A stretch of DNA of 14,113 nt from Moraxellaceae bacterium (GCA_030146505.1 JASLCO010000299.1:1-14113); one strand, 5' to 3'. Counted from the stretch's first letter, positions 6,897 through 13,858 are shown. The notes: generated by a model not told the origin, from the sequence alone. Program-made: numbers and translations.

Positions 6897-9521
6897 ATGC
6901 GACAGGGGAAAGTCACCCAAAAAGGAAAAGGAAGTCCGGTCTGGAAATCCGACTGGCTGGCCGGCGTCATCATCGTGCTGGGCCTGCTCATCCTCTCCGC
7001 CGCTACCGATGTGATCGAGAACATCGAACACTACGCCTACGATCTTGGCGTGCGGGTCAGTTCGCATGATCCGGGCGACAAGGTAGCCATCATTGCCATC
7101 GACGATCAGAGCATCGCCAACCTCGGCCGCTGGCCCTGGCCGCGCACCCTGCTCGCCGACATGATCAACAGGTTGCATGAAGGCGGCGCCAAGGCCGTCG
7201 GCCTGCCCATCATCCTGTCCGAACCGCAGCTGGACCCCGGCCTGCTCGCCATCCGCGACATCAACCAGTATTACGTGGACAACCTGGCCACGCAGTCTGA
7301 AAGCAATGCCGCCGTGCATGGCCTGGGTGAAAAACTGCTGGCCTCCGAAGCCAGACTCAATACCGACCAGCACCTGGCCGATGCACTGGGTACGGCCGGT
7401 AACGTGGTACTGCCCATGCAGTTCGTGCTGGGCGAACCGCAAGGCAATCCCGACAAGGCTCTCCCGGATTACGTGACACGCAACCAGATTGCCGCCGTGC
7501 GTGACCGCATCGGTGCCGGCGAAGCCGGTTATCTGCCGCCAGACACCCTGGAAGCCACCCCGCCCATCGCCCTGCTCGGTGAAAAAGCCGCTTTCATCGG
7601 CCATGTCGCGAGCAATCCCGACGCCGATGGCGTCATCCGCAATGAATTGCTGCTGGTGCATCACGACAAGGGCTATTACCCCTCGCTGGCGCTGATGCTG
7701 GCCGCCAAAAGCCTGAATCTCGGTGTCGGTGATATTTCCGTGAACCTGGGCGAAGGCCTGCGTCTGGGCAAACTGAATATCAAGACCGACCCCTATCTGC
7801 AGATGCGCACCTTCTTCTACGGCAAGCAGGGTGACAGGCCGGCCTTCGTGGAAGACTCCTTCTTTGATGTGGCCTCGGGCAAGATTCCGGTCAACAAATA
7901 CAAGGACAAGATCGTCATCATCGGTCCCACTGCCTATGGCCTGGGCTCACCCCAGGTGACGCCGATTTCTGCCGGCATGGAACCGGCTCGCATCCTCGCG
8001 CACACCGTGGCCAGCATCCTCAACCAGAATTTCTTCATCACCCCGGAATGGGCGACCGCCCTGCGCTGGATACTCATCCTGCTGGCCGCCGGCTATGTGA
8101 TTTTCGGTCTCTCCCGCCTCAAGGCCACCCCGGCGGCAGCGGCCACCGGCATCATCGTGCTGCTGCTCATCGCCACGCATTTCGTGTTCATGAAGAGCTC
8201 GGGCATCTGGGTGGAAATGATGCTGCCGGCCGTCATCGTGCTGGTGGGCTATGTGCTCATCACCACCAAGCATTACCTGGTGACGGAAAAGGCCAAGGAA
8301 AAATCCGAGGTGCAGTCGGCCGAATCCAATCGCCAGCTCGGTCTTGCCCTGCAGCAGACCGGCCAGCTCGACATGGCCTTCGAGAAATTCCGCAAATGCC
8401 CCATGGATGACTCCATGGCGGATGTGCTCTACAACCTCGCTCTCGATTACGAGCGCAAGCGCCAGTTCAACAAGGCCGTGTCCGTCTACCAGTTCATCTA
8501 CGACTACGATCCGAAATTCCGCGATCTCTCGGTCAAGCTGCAGCGCGCGCAGAAGCTGGAAGAAACCGTCATCCTGGGCGGTGGCGGCATGAGCTCCGCC
8601 GCGGCCACCATGATCCTCACGCCGGGCAGTGATGAAAAACCCATGCTGGGTCGCTACCAGGTGGAAAAGGAACTGGGCAAGGGCGCCATGGGCGTGGTCT
8701 ATCTCGGCCGCGACCCCAAGATCAACCGCGTGGTCGCCATCAAGACCCTGGCGCTGAAGGACGAGTTCGAAGGCGACGAGCTCACGGAAATCAAGGAACG
8801 TTTCTTCCGCGAAGCCGAAACCGCGGGCCGCCTCAACCACCCCAATATCGTGACGATCTACGATGCCGGCGAAGAGCACGACCTCGCCTATATCGCCATG
8901 GAATTCCTGCACGGCCATGACCTGGCGCGCTATGTGAAGCCGGACACGCTGCTGCCCGCCTCCAAGGTGGTGAACATCGTCTACAAGTCGGCACTGGCGC
9001 TGGATTACGCGCACCAGCACAACGTGGTGCACCGCGACATCAAACCCGCCAACATCATGTATGACCCGGACAAGAACGCAATCAAGATCACCGACTTCGG
9101 CATCGCGCGCATCACGGATGCCAGCAAGACGAAGACCGGCACCGTGCTGGGTACACCCACCTACATGTCACCGGAGCAGGTGGCCGGCAAGAAGGTGGAC
9201 GGCCGCTCCGACCTCTACAGCCTGGGCGTGATGTTCTACCAGATGCTGTCCGGCGTTGCGCCCTTCCGCGGTGAATCCATGGCCACGCTCATGTACAAGA
9301 TCGCCAACGAGCCGCATGTCTCGGTCTTCGAGGTGAAACCGGAGCTGTCGGGTGTACTGCCCTGCATCGCCGCCATCATCGACAAGGCCCTGGCCAAGGA
9401 TCCCGGGCAGCGCTACCAGACCGGCGAGGAATTCGCCGCGGCCATCAAGGCCTGCCTGGACAGCGCCAAGGTGGACAACAAAAAAGAAAATGGCGATTCC
9501 CTGCCCGAAGGCGAAGCCTGA
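6897..9521 (+). CDS. CHASE2-sensor transmembrane Ser/Thr protein kinase with TPR linker
   Basis: 874 aa. The order is: short basic cytoplasmic tail, TM1 (21-39), extracytoplasmic CHASE2 sensor (about 43-380, with YDLGVRV, VAIIAIDDQSI, LGRWPWPR, GKIVIIG-type strands), TM2-TM4 (about 385-405, 415-432, 438-456), a cytoplasmic two-TPR-like stretch (about 476-555), and a Hanks-type kinase domain (587-853). Four membrane crossings place the kinase in the cytoplasm. Catalytic features are intact: GKGAMGVVY, K616 (VAIK), E639, HRDIKPAN (712-719, D714), DFG (733-735) and GTPTYMSPE (752-760). Activation-loop T745 and T747 align with the autophosphorylated T-x-T of M. tuberculosis PknB. AGGGG at 6886-6890 is the ribosome site. 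The ligand is unknown. A PP2C phosphatase follows after 49 bases, the usual partner. Confidence 0.94.
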   Translation: MRQGKVTQKGKGSPVWKSDWLAGVIIVLGLLILSAATDVIENIEHYAYDLGVRVSSHDPGDKVAIIAIDDQSIANLGRWPWPRTLLADMINRLHEGGAKAVGLPIILSEPQLDPGLLAIRDINQYYVDNLATQSESNAAVHGLGEKLLASEARLNTDQHLADALGTAGNVVLPMQFVLGEPQGNPDKALPDYVTRNQIAAVRDRIGAGEAGYLPPDTLEATPPIALLGEKAAFIGHVASNPDADGVIRNELLLVHHDKGYYPSLALMLAAKSLNLGVGDISVNLGEGLRLGKLNIKTDPYLQMRTFFYGKQGDRPAFVEDSFFDVASGKIPVNKYKDKIVIIGPTAYGLGSPQVTPISAGMEPARILAHTVASILNQNFFITPEWATALRWILILLAAGYVIFGLSRLKATPAAAATGIIVLLLIATHFVFMKSSGIWVEMMLPAVIVLVGYVLITTKHYLVTEKAKEKSEVQSAESNRQLGLALQQTGQLDMAFEKFRKCPMDDSMADVLYNLALDYERKRQFNKAVSVYQFIYDYDPKFRDLSVKLQRAQKLEETVILGGGGMSSAAATMILTPGSDEKPMLGRYQVEKELGKGAMGVVYLGRDPKINRVVAIKTLALKDEFEGDELTEIKERFFREAETAGRLNHPNIVTIYDAGEEHDLAYIAMEFLHGHDLARYVKPDTLLPASKVVNIVYKSALALDYAHQHNVVHRDIKPANIMYDPDKNAIKITDFGIARITDASKTKTGTVLGTPTYMSPEQVAGKKVDGRSDLYSLGVMFYQMLSGVAPFRGESMATLMYKIANEPHVSVFEVKPELSGVLPCIAAIIDKALAKDPGQRYQTGEEFAAAIKACLDSAKVDNKKENGDSLPEGEA

Positions 9522-9555
9522 CAAGGACATGCCGCGGCCACGCCAGGCCGGCCCA

Positions 9556-9573
9556 AAGGAGTGATACTTTTTG
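9556..9573 (+). promoter_or_regulatory. Strong ribosome binding site that decides a TTG start
   Basis: AAGGAG at 9556-9561 lies 9 bases before TTG at 9571, which opens the phosphatase frame directly before its conserved N-terminal motif. No ATG or GTG fits this site in frame. Confidence 0.75.
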
Positions 9574-10284
9574 AAAGCTGTTTTCAGCGGCCGCAGCGAT
9601 ACCGGCCGGCAACGCGATCACAACGAGGATGCTTTCGAGTTGCTGCCGGCACTCGGCATCGCCGTACTGGCCGACGGCATGGGTGCGCACAATGCCGGTG
9701 AAGTCGCCAGCCACCTCGCCGTCAGCACCACGCTGGGCATACTCCGGCAGACGGCCGGCCTGTCCGCCCACGACCGGCTGGAAACGGCCTTGCAGGCAGC
9801 CCACGCCAGCATCCAGGAAAAAGCCGCCAGCTCATCGCGCTATCAGGGCATGGGCACCACCATCGTGGCCGTGCTGCTGGAAAACACCGAGCTCTGCGTG
9901 GCGCATGTGGGCGACTCCCGCCTCTATCGCCTGCGCAAGGGCGAGCTGAAAGCGCTGACCAACGACCACTCCTTGCTGCAGGAATTCATCGACAAGGGCC
10001 TCTACAGCCCGGAAGAAGCCCGTCAGAAAGTCGCACGCAACATACTCACCCGTGCCCTGGGCCTGGACGGCGAGCTCAAGGTCGATGTCAGCGAGCACGC
10101 GGTGCAGGCCGGCGACCGCTACCTGCTCTGCTCCGACGGCCTTTATGAAATGGTCAGCGATGCCGACATCGCCGACGTGATGCAAGGCAAGCTGCGTGGC
10201 GATGCGCTGTGCGAGGAACTCATAGACCACGCCAATGCCCGTGGAGGCAAGGACAACATCACGGTCGTGCTGCTCGAGACCTGA
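9571..10284 (+). CDS. PP2C-family Ser/Thr protein phosphatase (Stp/PrpC type)
   Basis: 237 aa, a typical length for bacterial soluble PP2C phosphatases that reverse Hanks-kinase phosphorylation. Motifs in order: SDTGRQRDHNEDAF (R15, E19, D20), VLADGMGAHNAGEVAS (D35), MGTTIVAVLL, VAHVGDSRLYRL (D115), LTNDHSLLQEF, LLCSDGLYEMVSD (D189) and GGKDNITVVLL (D228). All aspartates of the two-metal centre are present, so it should be active. It is cytoplasmic, with no signal or membrane segment. Translation starts at TTG with a good Shine-Dalgarno sequence. It lies 49 bases after the kinase gene without an intervening terminator, so the two are very likely co-transcribed and form a kinase/phosphatase switch. 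Confidence 0.93.
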   Translation: MKAVFSGRSDTGRQRDHNEDAFELLPALGIAVLADGMGAHNAGEVASHLAVSTTLGILRQTAGLSAHDRLETALQAAHASIQEKAASSSRYQGMGTTIVAVLLENTELCVAHVGDSRLYRLRKGELKALTNDHSLLQEFIDKGLYSPEEARQKVARNILTRALGLDGELKVDVSEHAVQAGDRYLLCSDGLYEMVSDADIADVMQGKLRGDALCEELIDHANARGGKDNITVVLLET

Positions 10285-10407
10285 GCGGGCAAACGGCATT
10301 TTTGCGCAACGCTTACAGACACTGACAGACGCTCACGGCTTTTTTCGCCAGACTTGGGCCGACTTTCCGCCGGCCTTTTGCCTGCTTTTTTGCGACGAGG
10401 TTTTCGC

Positions 10408-11283
10408 ATGCCCCTGCACAGCCGCTTTCACCGCTCCGCCCTTCTGCTTGGCCTGCTCGCAAGCAGCGGTCTGCACGCCGAAATCATGGTGGAAGACCGC
10501 CCCTTGAGTACTGCCGCGCCCAAGCCGGTCGCTGTCGCCAAACCTGTTGCGGCAGAGACCCCCGCCCCCGCTGCCACCCCGGCCAACTCCGGCAACAGCA
10601 CCAGCGACTGGGAAAGCTACAACCAGTTGCAGCAGTTGCAGGAAGAAATGGGGCGCCTGCGTGGCACCGTGGAAGAGCAGGCCCACCAGATCGAAAAACT
10701 GCAGAACGACCTGCGCACCCGCTATACCGACCTCGACCAGCGCTTCAACGCCCTGCAGGAACAAATGAAGCAGGTCTCTGCAGCGCCGGCAGCCGCCGTC
10801 GCAAGCAGCAGTGATGCCGCCCCCAGCGCCACCATCGAGGAAGAAAAGAAAGCCTATCTCGCTGCCTATGAAACCTTCCGCAGTGGCGGCCCGGACAAGG
10901 CCATTCCCCCCATGCTGGCCTTCGTGAAGCGCTATCCCAACTCCACCTTCACGCCCGGTGCCTATTACTGGCTGGGCGAGTTCTACCTCAATGCCAGCAC
11001 GCCGGACCAGGCCTCGGCGCAGAAGCATTTCGAGACCGTGCTGAGCAAATACCCGGAGCACGCCAAAGCCCCCGCCGCCCTTTACAAGCTGGGCAGCATC
11101 CTGGACCTGCAGGGCAAGCCGCAGGAAGCCAGGAAGAAAATGCAGGAGCTGATGGCGACCTACCCCAAGAGCCCCGAAGCCGGCCTGGCCGACAGCTATC
11201 TCAAGGCCCTGGCCGAAGCTGAAAAGCAGGCCGCCAAACCCGCGCCCAAGCCCGCCGCAAAGGCCCCGGCAAAGAAATCCTGA
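10408..11283 (+). CDS. cpoB: Cell-division coordinator CpoB (YbgF), periplasmic TPR protein
   Basis: 291 aa (E. coli 263). In E. coli CpoB sits at the division site, binds TolA and links outer-membrane constriction to PBP1B-driven wall synthesis. ATG 10408 has GAGG at 10397-10400; an upstream in-frame TTG (10354) is rejected. A signal peptide spans residues 1-24 (cleavage after LHA). A Pro/Ala-rich stretch (35-65), a coiled coil (about 69-123, YNQLQQLQEEMGRLRG...), which trimerises E. coli CpoB, and TPR-type repeats (about 145-265: AYYWLGEFYLNA, AALYKLGSILDLQGKPQEA) follow. The Lys/Ala/Pro-rich tail (269-291) is not a usual part of the family. cpoB normally follows pal directly; here about 5.2 kb lies between them. 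The 124-base gap upstream of it shows no convincing promoter. Confidence 0.93.
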   Translation: MPLHSRFHRSALLLGLLASSGLHAEIMVEDRPLSTAAPKPVAVAKPVAAETPAPAATPANSGNSTSDWESYNQLQQLQEEMGRLRGTVEEQAHQIEKLQNDLRTRYTDLDQRFNALQEQMKQVSAAPAAAVASSSDAAPSATIEEEKKAYLAAYETFRSGGPDKAIPPMLAFVKRYPNSTFTPGAYYWLGEFYLNASTPDQASAQKHFETVLSKYPEHAKAPAALYKLGSILDLQGKPQEARKKMQELMATYPKSPEAGLADSYLKALAEAEKQAAKPAPKPAAKAPAKKS

Positions 11284-11301
11284 CCCTCGCCCCTTCCCTG
11301 C

Positions 11302-11351
11302 AGGAGCGGCTTTAGCCGCGAACCGTTGAGTTCGCGGCTAAAGCCGCTCCT
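11302..11351. repeat. REP-type palindrome between cpoB and queE
   Basis: A perfect 21-bp inverted repeat (11302-11322 and 11331-11351) with an 8-base loop CCGTTGAG. The arm core GGAGCGGCTTTAGCCGCG is itself imperfectly palindromic (GCGGC-TTTA-GCCGC), as in known REP elements of Pseudomonas and relatives. There is no T-run, so a classic terminator is unlikely; such elements can slow RNA decay, halt polymerase or bind gyrase/IHF. It lies 18 bases after the cpoB stop. Confidence 0.8.
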
Positions 11352-11374
11352 ACGGAAACAGGGACTGGAGTAGA

Positions 11375-12058
11375 ATGGCCGCCCTTTGGCCAGCCAGCCC
11401 CCTGCCCGTGTCCGCCCCCGAGCTCCGCATCACCGAAATCTTCCATTCCCTGCAGGGCGAAGCCCGCAGCGTCGGCCGTCCCACCGTCTTCGTGCGCCTG
11501 ACCGGCTGCCCGTTGCGCTGCGTCTGGTGCGACACCCCCTATTCCTTCAGCGGCGGCCAGCTCATGAGCCTGGATGCCATTCTGGAAACCGTGCGCCGCC
11601 ATGGTGCGCCCTGCGTGTGCGTGACCGGCGGCGAACCCCTGGCGCAGCCGGAATGCATTGAGCTGCTGCACAGGCTTTGCAACGAAGGCTATGAAGTCTC
11701 GCTGGAGACCAGCGGCGCGCTGGACATCGGCAAGACCGATGTGCGCGTCTCCCGCGTCATGGACCTGAAAGCGCCCGACTCGGGCGAATCGCATCGCAAC
11801 CGTTATGAAAACATCGCCGCCCTCACAGCCAACGACCAGGTGAAATTCGTCATCGCCTCGCGCCGTGATTACGACTGGGCGCGTTTCAAGTGCGACGAAT
11901 TTGCGCTCGCGGAAAAAGTCGGTGAAGTGCTGTTTTCACCCGTGCATGGCGAGATGAATCCGCGCGAACTGGCTGAATGGATACTGGCCGACAAGCTGGA
12001 TGTGCGCATGCAGTTGCAGTTGCACAAATACCTCTGGAACAACGAGCCCGGTCACTGA
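11375..12058 (+). CDS. queE: 7-carboxy-7-deazaguanine synthase QueE (radical SAM)
   Basis: 227 aa. QueE converts 6-carboxytetrahydropterin to 7-carboxy-7-deazaguanine in queuosine/7-deazaguanine synthesis. The cluster motif is C-x3-C-x2-C: C45, C49 and C52 in TGCPLRCVWCDT. Next come CVTGGEPLAQ (GGE motif, 85-87), SLETSGALDI, the lysine-containing VMDLKAPDSGE, and the C-terminal QLHKYLW. The N-terminal EIFHSLQGEARSVGRPTVF binds substrate in homologues. GGAG at 11367-11370 precedes the ATG; a GTG at 11408 would give a shorter form. The ynfA gene starts one base after the stop, and queC is close downstream, so queE-ynfA-queC form one unit. Confidence 0.96.
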   Translation: MAALWPASPLPVSAPELRITEIFHSLQGEARSVGRPTVFVRLTGCPLRCVWCDTPYSFSGGQLMSLDAILETVRRHGAPCVCVTGGEPLAQPECIELLHRLCNEGYEVSLETSGALDIGKTDVRVSRVMDLKAPDSGESHRNRYENIAALTANDQVKFVIASRRDYDWARFKCDEFALAEKVGEVLFSPVHGEMNPRELAEWILADKLDVRMQLQLHKYLWNNEPGH

Positions 12059-12059
12059 C

Positions 12060-12386
12060 ATGGTTTTCCTGCAGACACTGGGACTGTTCGTCATCACCGC
12101 CATCGCAGAAATCCTGGGCTGCTACCTGCCCTGGCTTTGCCTGAAGAAACAGGGCTCGCCCTGGCTGCTGGTTCCTGCGGCCATGTCGCTTGCCCTCTTT
12201 GCCTGGCTGCTCACCTTGCATCCCACGGCCTCCGGCCGTGTCTATGCCGCTTATGGTGGCGTCTACATCACCGTGGCCCTGGGCTGGTTGTGGCTGGTGG
12301 ACGGCATTCGCCCCACACATTGGGACATTCTCGGCGCCGGCCTTGCCTTGAGCGGAATGGCCGTCATCATGTTTGCGTCGCGCTGA
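12060..12386 (+). CDS. ynfA: UPF0060/YnfA-family small membrane protein
   Basis: 108 aa, the same length as E. coli YnfA. There are four membrane helices (about 5-25, 32-50, 60-78, 86-105). Family signatures are AIAEILGCYLPWLCLKK, GRVYAAYGGVYITVALGWLW and VDGIRPTHWDILGAGLALSG. The family is related in size and fold to small multidrug resistance (EmrE-type) transporters and some members have been linked to drug efflux; the true substrate is unknown. ATG 12060 begins one base after the queE stop, giving the exact family length, and lies between queE and queC. No strong Shine-Dalgarno sequence is visible, which suggests coupling to queE. Confidence 0.93.
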   Translation: MVFLQTLGLFVITAIAEILGCYLPWLCLKKQGSPWLLVPAAMSLALFAWLLTLHPTASGRVYAAYGGVYITVALGWLWLVDGIRPTHWDILGAGLALSGMAVIMFASR

Positions 12387-12415
12387 TCGTATTTCAGAAC
12401 CCTTGCAGGACTGCC

Positions 12416-13126
12416 ATGAAAAAGGCCGTGATACTTCTTTCCGGCGGACTCGATTCCGCCACCTGCGTCGCCATTGCCAGGCACGAAGGTTTTGACGTGG
12501 TGGCACTCAGCTTCGACTACGGCCAGCGCCACAATGCCGAACTGGCTGCCGCGCAGCGCGTGGCGACGGCTTTCGGCGTGCAGGACCACCGCGTGCTGCG
12601 ACTGGATCTCGGCACCATAGGCGGCTCCGCCCTCACCGACACTTCCATTGCCGTGCCTACACATGCAGACGGAGAGGAAAGCACCGGCATTCCCGTCACC
12701 TATGTACCGGCACGCAACACGGTATTCCTTTCTTTCGCGCTGGGCCTGGCGGAAGTGGTACGGGCCGACGACATTTTCATTGGCGTGAATACCGTGGATT
12801 ATTCCGGTTACCCGGATTGCCGCCCGGAATTCATTGCCGCCTTTGAAAATGTGGCCAACCTCGCCACCAAGGCCGGCGTGGAAGGCCATCGCATGCACAT
12901 CCACACACCACTGATCGCGCTGACCAAGGCCGAGATCATCCAGACCGGCATGAAACTGGGCGTGGACTACGCGCTCACCGTGTCCTGCTACCAGGCTGAC
13001 ATGGACGGTCGCGCCTGCGGTGCCTGTGACTCCTGCCGCCTGCGCCGCAAGGGCTTTGCCGACGCCGGCCTGCCCGATCCCACACGCTACCGCCAATCCC
13101 CGGCGGCACCCGTGGAACAGCACTGA
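12416..13126 (+). CDS. queC: 7-cyano-7-deazaguanine (preQ0) synthase QueC
   Basis: 236 aa (E. coli 231). QueC uses ATP and ammonia to turn 7-carboxy-7-deazaguanine into preQ0, the step after QueE. The ATP-pyrophosphatase P-loop is LLSGGLDSAT (S9-S14), followed by LSFDYGQRHNAEL, VPARNTVFLSFAL, GVNTVDYSGYPDCRPEF and the C-terminal zinc site C191, C201, C204, C207 (SCYQ...CGACDSC). ATG 12416 has AGGA at 12407-12410; the frame extends upstream through ynfA but those codons are not part of the enzyme. QueD and QueF are not in this window. Confidence 0.97.
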   Translation: MKKAVILLSGGLDSATCVAIARHEGFDVVALSFDYGQRHNAELAAAQRVATAFGVQDHRVLRLDLGTIGGSALTDTSIAVPTHADGEESTGIPVTYVPARNTVFLSFALGLAEVVRADDIFIGVNTVDYSGYPDCRPEFIAAFENVANLATKAGVEGHRMHIHTPLIALTKAEIIQTGMKLGVDYALTVSCYQADMDGRACGACDSCRLRRKGFADAGLPDPTRYRQSPAAPVEQH

Positions 13127-13215
13127 CTCCCGTCATTTTCCGGTGGTAGACTCGAAAACGTTTCGCCCATCCGGCACCGTATTTTCAGGAACCGCTTTTT
13201 TTTCAGGACACCCCC

Positions 13216-13746
13216 ATGGAGCACTTCCTCGTACTTTCCGCCCTCGGCGCCGACCGCACCGGCATCGTTGACGAACTGGCCCGCGCCGCCTCGGAAAACC
13301 GCTGCAATATTGCCGACTCCCGCATGATCGTGATGGGCCAGGAATTCGCCCTCATCATGATGGTCTCGGGCACTTGGGATGCCATCGCCAAGCTGGAAGC
13401 CCAACTGCCCAATCTCGGCAAGCGCCTCAACCTCGTGATCACCTCCAAGCGTACCGAGCCACGCACGGTGCAGGCCGAAGCCATGCCCTACAACGTGCAC
13501 GTGATCGCCCTGGACAATCCCGGCATCGTGCACGAAATCGCCAATTTCTTTGCCGTGCAGAGCATCAATATCGAAGCCATGGAAACCAGCACCTATGCCG
13601 CGCCGCACACCGGCTCGCCCATGTTTGCCCTTTCCATGACAGTGAACATCCCGGCCCGTGTGCATCTGGCCACCCTGCGCGAGAACTTCATGCTCTTCTG
13701 CGACGACCGCAATCTCGACGCCATCATCGAACCGTTCAAGAATTGA
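13216..13746 (+). CDS. gcvR: GcvR-like glycine cleavage system regulator with two ACT domains
   Basis: 176 aa (E. coli GcvR about 190). Two ACT domains are visible: residues about 4-75 (LVLSALGADRTGIVDELARAASENRCNI) and 92-170 (NVHVIALDNPGIVHEIANFFAVQSINIEAMET). The GxDRxGIV and DxPGIVHEIA segments are typical of amino-acid-binding ACT folds. In E. coli GcvR has no DNA-binding domain and represses the gcv operon by binding the activator GcvA, a contact broken by glycine. This ORF likewise shows no DNA-binding motif. AGGA at 13205-13208 precedes the ATG. A peroxiredoxin gene follows, the same neighbour as in many gammaproteobacteria. Confidence 0.85.
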   Translation: MEHFLVLSALGADRTGIVDELARAASENRCNIADSRMIVMGQEFALIMMVSGTWDAIAKLEAQLPNLGKRLNLVITSKRTEPRTVQAEAMPYNVHVIALDNPGIVHEIANFFAVQSINIEAMETSTYAAPHTGSPMFALSMTVNIPARVHLATLRENFMLFCDDRNLDAIIEPFKN

Positions 13747-13765
13747 CAACGCCCGTGGCGTTGTC
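13745..13765 (+). repeat. Short perfect hairpin overlapping the gcvR stop codon
   Basis: GACAACGCC-CGT-GGCGTTGTC: a 9-bp stem with a 3-base loop. It starts inside the TGA stop of the GcvR gene and its last three bases begin the first REP arm. There is no T-run behind it, so it is probably not a simple terminator; it may block exonucleases or attenuate read-through. Confidence 0.6.
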
Positions 13766-13858
13766 ATCCCCGCGCAGGCGGGGATCTCGTGAATACGGGC
13801 AGAGCTTCAAACAAGGCCCTGCCTGAAGCAAAAAGATCCCCGCCTGCGCGGGGATGAC
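13763..13858. repeat. Inverted pair of REP elements (BIME-like) between gcvR and the peroxiredoxin
   Basis: A perfect 25-bp inverted repeat with arms 13763-13787 and 13834-13858, separated by 46 bases. Each arm contains its own hairpin (ATCCCCGC-GCAG-GCGGGGAT), typical of the widespread proteobacterial REP family beginning GTCATCCCCGCG. The 46-base spacer holds nested partial repeats (GCTTCA at 13804/TGAAGC at 13824). The whole could fold as one long cruciform or as two separate hairpins. Confidence 0.88.

Noticed and set aside
6654..7664. Open frame of 336 codons on the - strand at the STPK 5' region
   Set aside because: It runs across the terminator, the promoter gap and the CHASE2 coding region; composition is typical of antisense frames in GC-rich DNA.
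7947..9032. Long open frame of 361 codons on the - strand under the kinase gene
   Set aside because: It is antisense to a clear CHASE2-kinase gene, is His/Gly/Val-rich without recognisable motifs, and is explained by high-GC codon bias.
5370..10284. Recent horizontal island with integrase or attachment sites
   Set aside because: No mobile genes, tRNA target or flanking direct repeats were seen, and base composition matches the neighbours by eye.
10315..10330. Direct repeat ACAGAC spaced 10 bases upstream of cpoB as an operator
   Set aside because: Two 6-base copies are likely by chance and no promoter is nearby to anchor them.
10357..10379. GGCCG...CGGCC followed by TTTT before cpoB as a terminator for the phosphatase gene
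   Set aside because: The stem is only 5 bp with a 9-base loop and lies close to the cpoB ribosome site; too weak to call.
12263..13123. Open frame of 286 codons on the - strand under queC
   Set aside because: It is a shadow of queC, with repetitive His/Gly composition and no family match.
13196..13203. Run of eight T before the gcvR start as a terminator after queC
   Set aside because: No GC-rich hairpin precedes it directly; the only pairing (CGGTG/CACCG) is short and has a large loop.
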